From an uncultured Clostridia bacterium (lineage in GTDB: Bacteria > Bacillota > Clostridia > Oscillospirales > Ruminococcaceae), in the NCBI GenBank assembly GCA_947175045.1, contig CAMWLH010000083.1, forward strand, positions 1 through 8,113: 8,113 nt of DNA. Direction: 5' to 3'. Numbering within the stretch: the first letter of the stretch is position 1; each line of letters starts with the position of its first letter. The notes below the pieces were generated by a model, which was not told the origin of the DNA, searched no databases, and saw only the letters and a program-made list of their open reading frames with translations. Below, one piece after another: positions 6,372-8,113 of the stretch. Made by a program: the position numbers and the translations under genes.

Positions 6372-7095
6372 AGTATTTGGATATGAACTTAAGCGTATGC
6401 TGACAAGCGGGCTGTTTATAGCAATGCTTGCCGTAAACGCGGTTTTCGCGTGGTATGTGCTCACCACAGAGGTCATTGAGGGCATTGCGTATACCGCACC
6501 GTTTTCGGTGTGGAGCAGCTGCGCATTTATCGGGAAGACTCTCCCGCTCGCGGTAATCACCGTCCTGCTGCTTCAGGCGGGTTATTACGGAAAGCAGCAG
6601 AAGCGCGTTGAGATAATTACCTCGGCTGCGCCGATGACCTATGCACAAACGATGATGATAAGAACGTCAGTGCTCGGCATATGCTTTCTTGTTATCTGTC
6701 TTGTTGACAGCTTGCTCGGAGCGGTATTTTTCGCGGCTTTTTTCGGATATTATGGGTTCGGCGCTTTCATTCTGCCCGCGCTTCTCGAAATAATTCCGTG
6801 CTTTGTTTTCACGGTCGGTATCGGTCATCTTGCGGGCAGACTGCATTGCAGCCTAATTTATGCGCTGCTGCCCGCGGTCTTTATTGCGGGATTTATCGGA
6901 GCGTCGGGAGCGTTTGATTTGTTCGGCGGAGGCTTTTTTTCCGCGTATCCTCTGACGCTTCCCATAGGCGCTGACGGGGAACCCGGGTTCGTGTTAAATT
7001 CAGCGTGGTTGATTGCACGCTTTATTTATCTGGCTGCCGGAGCGATAATATTGATTGCAAACTCCGCGTTCCATCCCAAAATAAAAAGAGCCTAA
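6364..7095 (+). CDS. ABC-2 type transporter permease, second half
   Basis: A 243-aa membrane protein with about six hydrophobic segments (roughly 15-33, 53-71, 100-126, 130-152, 162-180, 213-232). It starts MTKVFGYELKRMLTSGLF, echoing the amphipathic start of the preceding permease. The loop KRVEIITSAAPMTYAQTMMIRT (about 80-101) matches in position the RRSGTDILAEAIAPP loop of the first permease, a region that faces the ATPase in ABC-2 exporters. The frame is open back to 6289, but a TTG start at 6364 is preferred: GGAGGAGG (6347-6354) lies 9 nt upstream, the start overlaps the previous stop by 8 nt, and the residues before it are the shadow of the peptidase gene. It probably pairs with the membrane part of the fusion protein to make the heteromeric channel, being the half without a peptidase. 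Confidence 0.88.
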   Translation: MTKVFGYELKRMLTSGLFIAMLAVNAVFAWYVLTTEVIEGIAYTAPFSVWSSCAFIGKTLPLAVITVLLLQAGYYGKQQKRVEIITSAAPMTYAQTMMIRTSVLGICFLVICLVDSLLGAVFFAAFFGYYGFGAFILPALLEIIPCFVFTVGIGHLAGRLHCSLIYALLPAVFIAGFIGASGAFDLFGGGFFSAYPLTLPIGADGEPGFVLNSAWLIARFIYLAAGAIILIANSAFHPKIKRA

Positions 7096-7138
7096 AAAGT
7101 ACACTGCACCATTGGAGCCCTTGCATTTATAAGCAATT

Positions 7139-7166
7139 ACATGCGGCAATAATATTTGCCGCATGT
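7139..7166 (+). terminator. Stem-loop after the transporter operon, possible terminator
   Basis: A perfect 11-bp inverted repeat, ACATGCGGCAA (7139-7149) and TTGCCGCATGT (7156-7166), with a 6-nt loop, lies 43 bp after the stop of the second permease. The stem is stable, but there is no T tract directly after it on either strand, so it is not a textbook intrinsic terminator. It may act as a terminator with a weak tail or as an mRNA-stabilising 3' hairpin. Confidence 0.55.
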
Positions 7167-7437
7167 CAGTCTGTATATAAAGTGTTGACGAGAAGCAAAT
7201 GATTTGAAATCTCGATGCGTGGTCTTTTTGTTGCTATACTTTTCCTACAACAGCTTGATCTAAAACATCAATGGGGTTTGGATATTATTGTTCTGAAAGA
7301 ATTCAAACTTTTTTACTTTTTGTCTTTATCTTTTTCCACAACTTCTCAAAATCGGATTGTGTGGTATCTGTTCTTACCTGTTCGCAGCCCTCAAATTTAG
7401 GCTTATATATAGCCGTATTATAAAAGGAATTATAACA
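7167..7437. other. AT-rich stretch without a convincing intact gene
   Basis: About 270 bp between the operon-end stem-loop and the hairpin of the collagen-like gene. A plus-strand frame of 61 codons from 7215 has no ribosome binding site and an unconvincing hydrophobic/aromatic composition. CGAGA (7189-7193) and TCTCG (7210-7214) form a weak hairpin around CAAATGATTTG. The only coding-like signal is the minus-strand remnant described at 7303-7467. The stretch may be a scar from gene decay or insertion. Confidence 0.5.
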
Positions 7438-7467
7438 AATCACCTGTCGTCTTCCGAACCGAGGGAT
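7303..7467 (-). pseudogene. Short minus-strand reading-frame remnant, possibly the tail of a type III restriction/helicase-like gene
   Basis: A 54-codon open stretch on the minus strand ends in TGA at 7305-7303. It has no ATG or usable ribosome binding site, and its first codons lie in the terminator hairpin of the neighbouring gene. From about 7401 the residues look protein-like: PKFEGCEQVRTD, then QSDFEKLWKKIKTKSKKV. The FEKLWKKIKTK segment reminds me of a conserved stretch near the middle of type III restriction enzyme Res/DEAD helicases (an E-F-x-x-L-W-x-x-I pattern). This is a memory-level resemblance over a few residues. It could equally be non-coding sequence. Confidence 0.25.
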
Positions 7468-7487
7468 TCAGATTTCGACAGGTGATT
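7438..7487 (-). terminator. Stem-loop after the collagen-like gene, probable terminator
   Basis: Perfect 12-bp arms AATCACCTGTCG (7438-7449) and CGACAGGTGATT (7476-7487) enclose 26 nt. The hairpin starts 6 bp after the stop codon of the minus-strand collagen-like gene. On that strand the stem is followed by TTGTTATAATTCCTTTTA, a T-rich but interrupted tail, so termination is likely but not textbook. The symmetrical stem might also stop leftover plus-strand transcription. Confidence 0.65.
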
Positions 7488-7493
7488 ACATTA

Positions 7494-8113
7494 TTAATTA
7501 ATGCTTAAACCGGCACTTGCATACCCTACAACTGTATTGAGCAAAGACAATCCGCTTGCCGTTGCTGAAAATACCAGCATTAATCGGGTCTGAGTTGTTA
7601 CCGGAATATTGAGTCCTGTAAGTGAACCGTTTAACAGCGTTCCAATGGATATTACTCCGGAAAGTGATGGCGTCAGGCTTATCAGTGTTCCGGCAATCGG
7701 AGTAAATACATTATTAGGCGTTGTGGATTGATAAATCTGTGCGTTTACGGTAACAGTGGAACCTACTAAAGAAAGCGCCGCTGTTGTGCTGAAGAATGCA
7801 CTGAACGAGGTAATGACACCGGCACGAGGAACCTGAAACGCAAAGTTGGAAAGCGTTCCACTTGCATTTGTGATATTAATCGTTGAGCCCAAAAGCGTAA
7901 GACCCTGCGCACTGCTGCCAAAGCCAACAAAGGCAGGAAGTCCGGCAAGCCCTCCGGCGATTGTTGTTAAGGAAATCGGGATTCCTGATGCAAATGGAAT
8001 AATGGCTCCTGTGCCAGCTACCCCAGTTGCACCCGTGGCGCCAGTGGCACCAGTCGCGCCGGTCGCTCCGTCAGCGCCCGTGGCACCAGTCGCACCGGTC
8101 GCTCCGTCAGCGC
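7494..8113 (-). CDS. Collagen-like protein with BclB-type exosporium C-terminal domain, 3' part
   Basis: The last 205 codons of a gene that enters from the right edge. The visible part starts with 11 Gly-X-Y triplets, mostly Gly-Ala-Thr with one Gly-Ala-Asp, the pattern of bacterial collagen triple helices whose threonines are commonly glycosylated. After GVAGTG comes a domain of about 170 residues: [15 protein letters not shown], then [32 protein letters not shown], and the end [20 protein letters not shown]. These are features I recognise from the C-terminal domain of BclB-type exosporium glycoproteins (family TIGR03721), a glycine/threonine-rich beta structure that trimerises at the tip of the fibre. 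Such proteins lie on the spore or cell surface of spore-forming Firmicutes. The stop is TAA at 7496-7494. Start, promoter and any N-terminal exosporium leader lie outside the window. The gene is convergent with the transporter operon and probably unrelated to it. Confidence 0.9.
   Translation of the reverse strand, partial: ADGATGATGATGADGATGATGATGATGATGVAGTGAIIPFASGIPISLTTIAGGLAGLPAFVGFGSSAQGLTLLGSTINITNASGTLSNFAFQVPRAGVITSFSAFFSTTAALSLVGSTVTVNAQIYQSTTPNNVFTPIAGTLISLTPSLSGVISIGTLLNGSLTGLNIPVTTQTRLMLVFSATASGLSLLNTVVGYASAGLSIN
8042..8113 (-). repeat. Two tandem 36-bp copies within the collagen-like region
   Basis: Read on the minus strand, 8113-8078 and 8077-8042 are 36-bp copies, each starting GCGCTGACGGAGCGACCGG and differing at two third-codon positions. 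Each codes for a 12-residue block in which Gly-Ala-Asp starts a run of Gly-Ala-Thr. The array probably continues outside the window. Near-identity at DNA level, including synonymous sites, points to recent duplication by slippage or recombination, so copy number may vary between strains. Confidence 0.85.

Noticed and set aside
7185..7213. TTGACG (7185-7190) as a promoter -35 box in the gap.
   Set aside because: No TATAAT-like hexamer is found at 16-19 nt, and no convincing gene follows on the plus strand.
7215..7400. 61-codon plus-strand frame in the gap after the operon.
   Set aside because: There is no ribosome binding site or promoter, its composition looks non-coding, and the minus strand of the same stretch looks more protein-like.
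7438..7487. Long hairpin as an integron attC site or insertion-sequence terminal inverted repeat.
   Set aside because: There are no integrase or transposase features nearby, no target duplications are seen, and the position directly after a stop codon fits a terminator.
8042..8113. Regular repeats at the right edge as a CRISPR array.
   Set aside because: The 36-bp units are tandem without spacers, and translate in frame as Gly-Ala-Thr triplets of a collagen-like protein.

Overview
The window looks like chromosome from an endospore-forming member of the Firmicutes, most likely class Clostridia. The reasons are strong AGGAGG-type ribosome binding sites, canonical sigma-A promoters with extended -10 boxes, a VanR/VanS-like two-component pair beside an ABC-2 transporter, and the end of a collagen-like protein carrying a BclB-type exosporium C-terminal domain. 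Coding regions are moderately GC-rich and intergenic regions are AT-rich. The species cannot be named from the sequence.

Left block, minus strand (1-1031): a strong extended -10 promoter drives a candidate 41-codon small gene. That gene overlaps the start of a class I SAM-dependent methyltransferase. The first 14 codons of a DEDDh (DnaQ/RNase T-like) 3'-5' exonuclease follow and run off the window edge. These three look like one operon.

Central block, plus strand (1165-7095): a second promoter, divergent from the first, drives an OmpR-family response regulator and a sensor histidine kinase with a 4-nt overlap. A third promoter lies in the 97-bp gap after the kinase. It is preceded by four imperfect 11-bp tandem units (AACTACACACA-like), spaced as expected for an OmpR/PhoB-family activator site. 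It drives three tightly overlapping genes: an ABC ATPase, a 724-aa protein joining a seven-helix ABC-2 permease to an M1-type zinc metallopeptidase domain, and a second six-helix ABC-2 permease starting at TTG. My reading is a signal-controlled ABC transporter whose one half carries an ectopeptidase. The kinase senses a stimulus outside the cell, the regulator activates the transporter promoter, and the exposed peptidase acts on the transported or sensed peptide.

Right block (7096-8113): a perfect 11-bp stem-loop follows the transporter operon. Then come about 270 bp without a convincing intact gene, including a short minus-strand reading-frame remnant that vaguely resembles the end of a type III restriction/helicase protein. 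A 12-bp stem-loop separates this from the 3' end of a minus-strand gene for a collagen-like, BclB-type exosporium or spore-surface protein. The (Gly-Ala-Thr)n repeats of that gene continue beyond the window.
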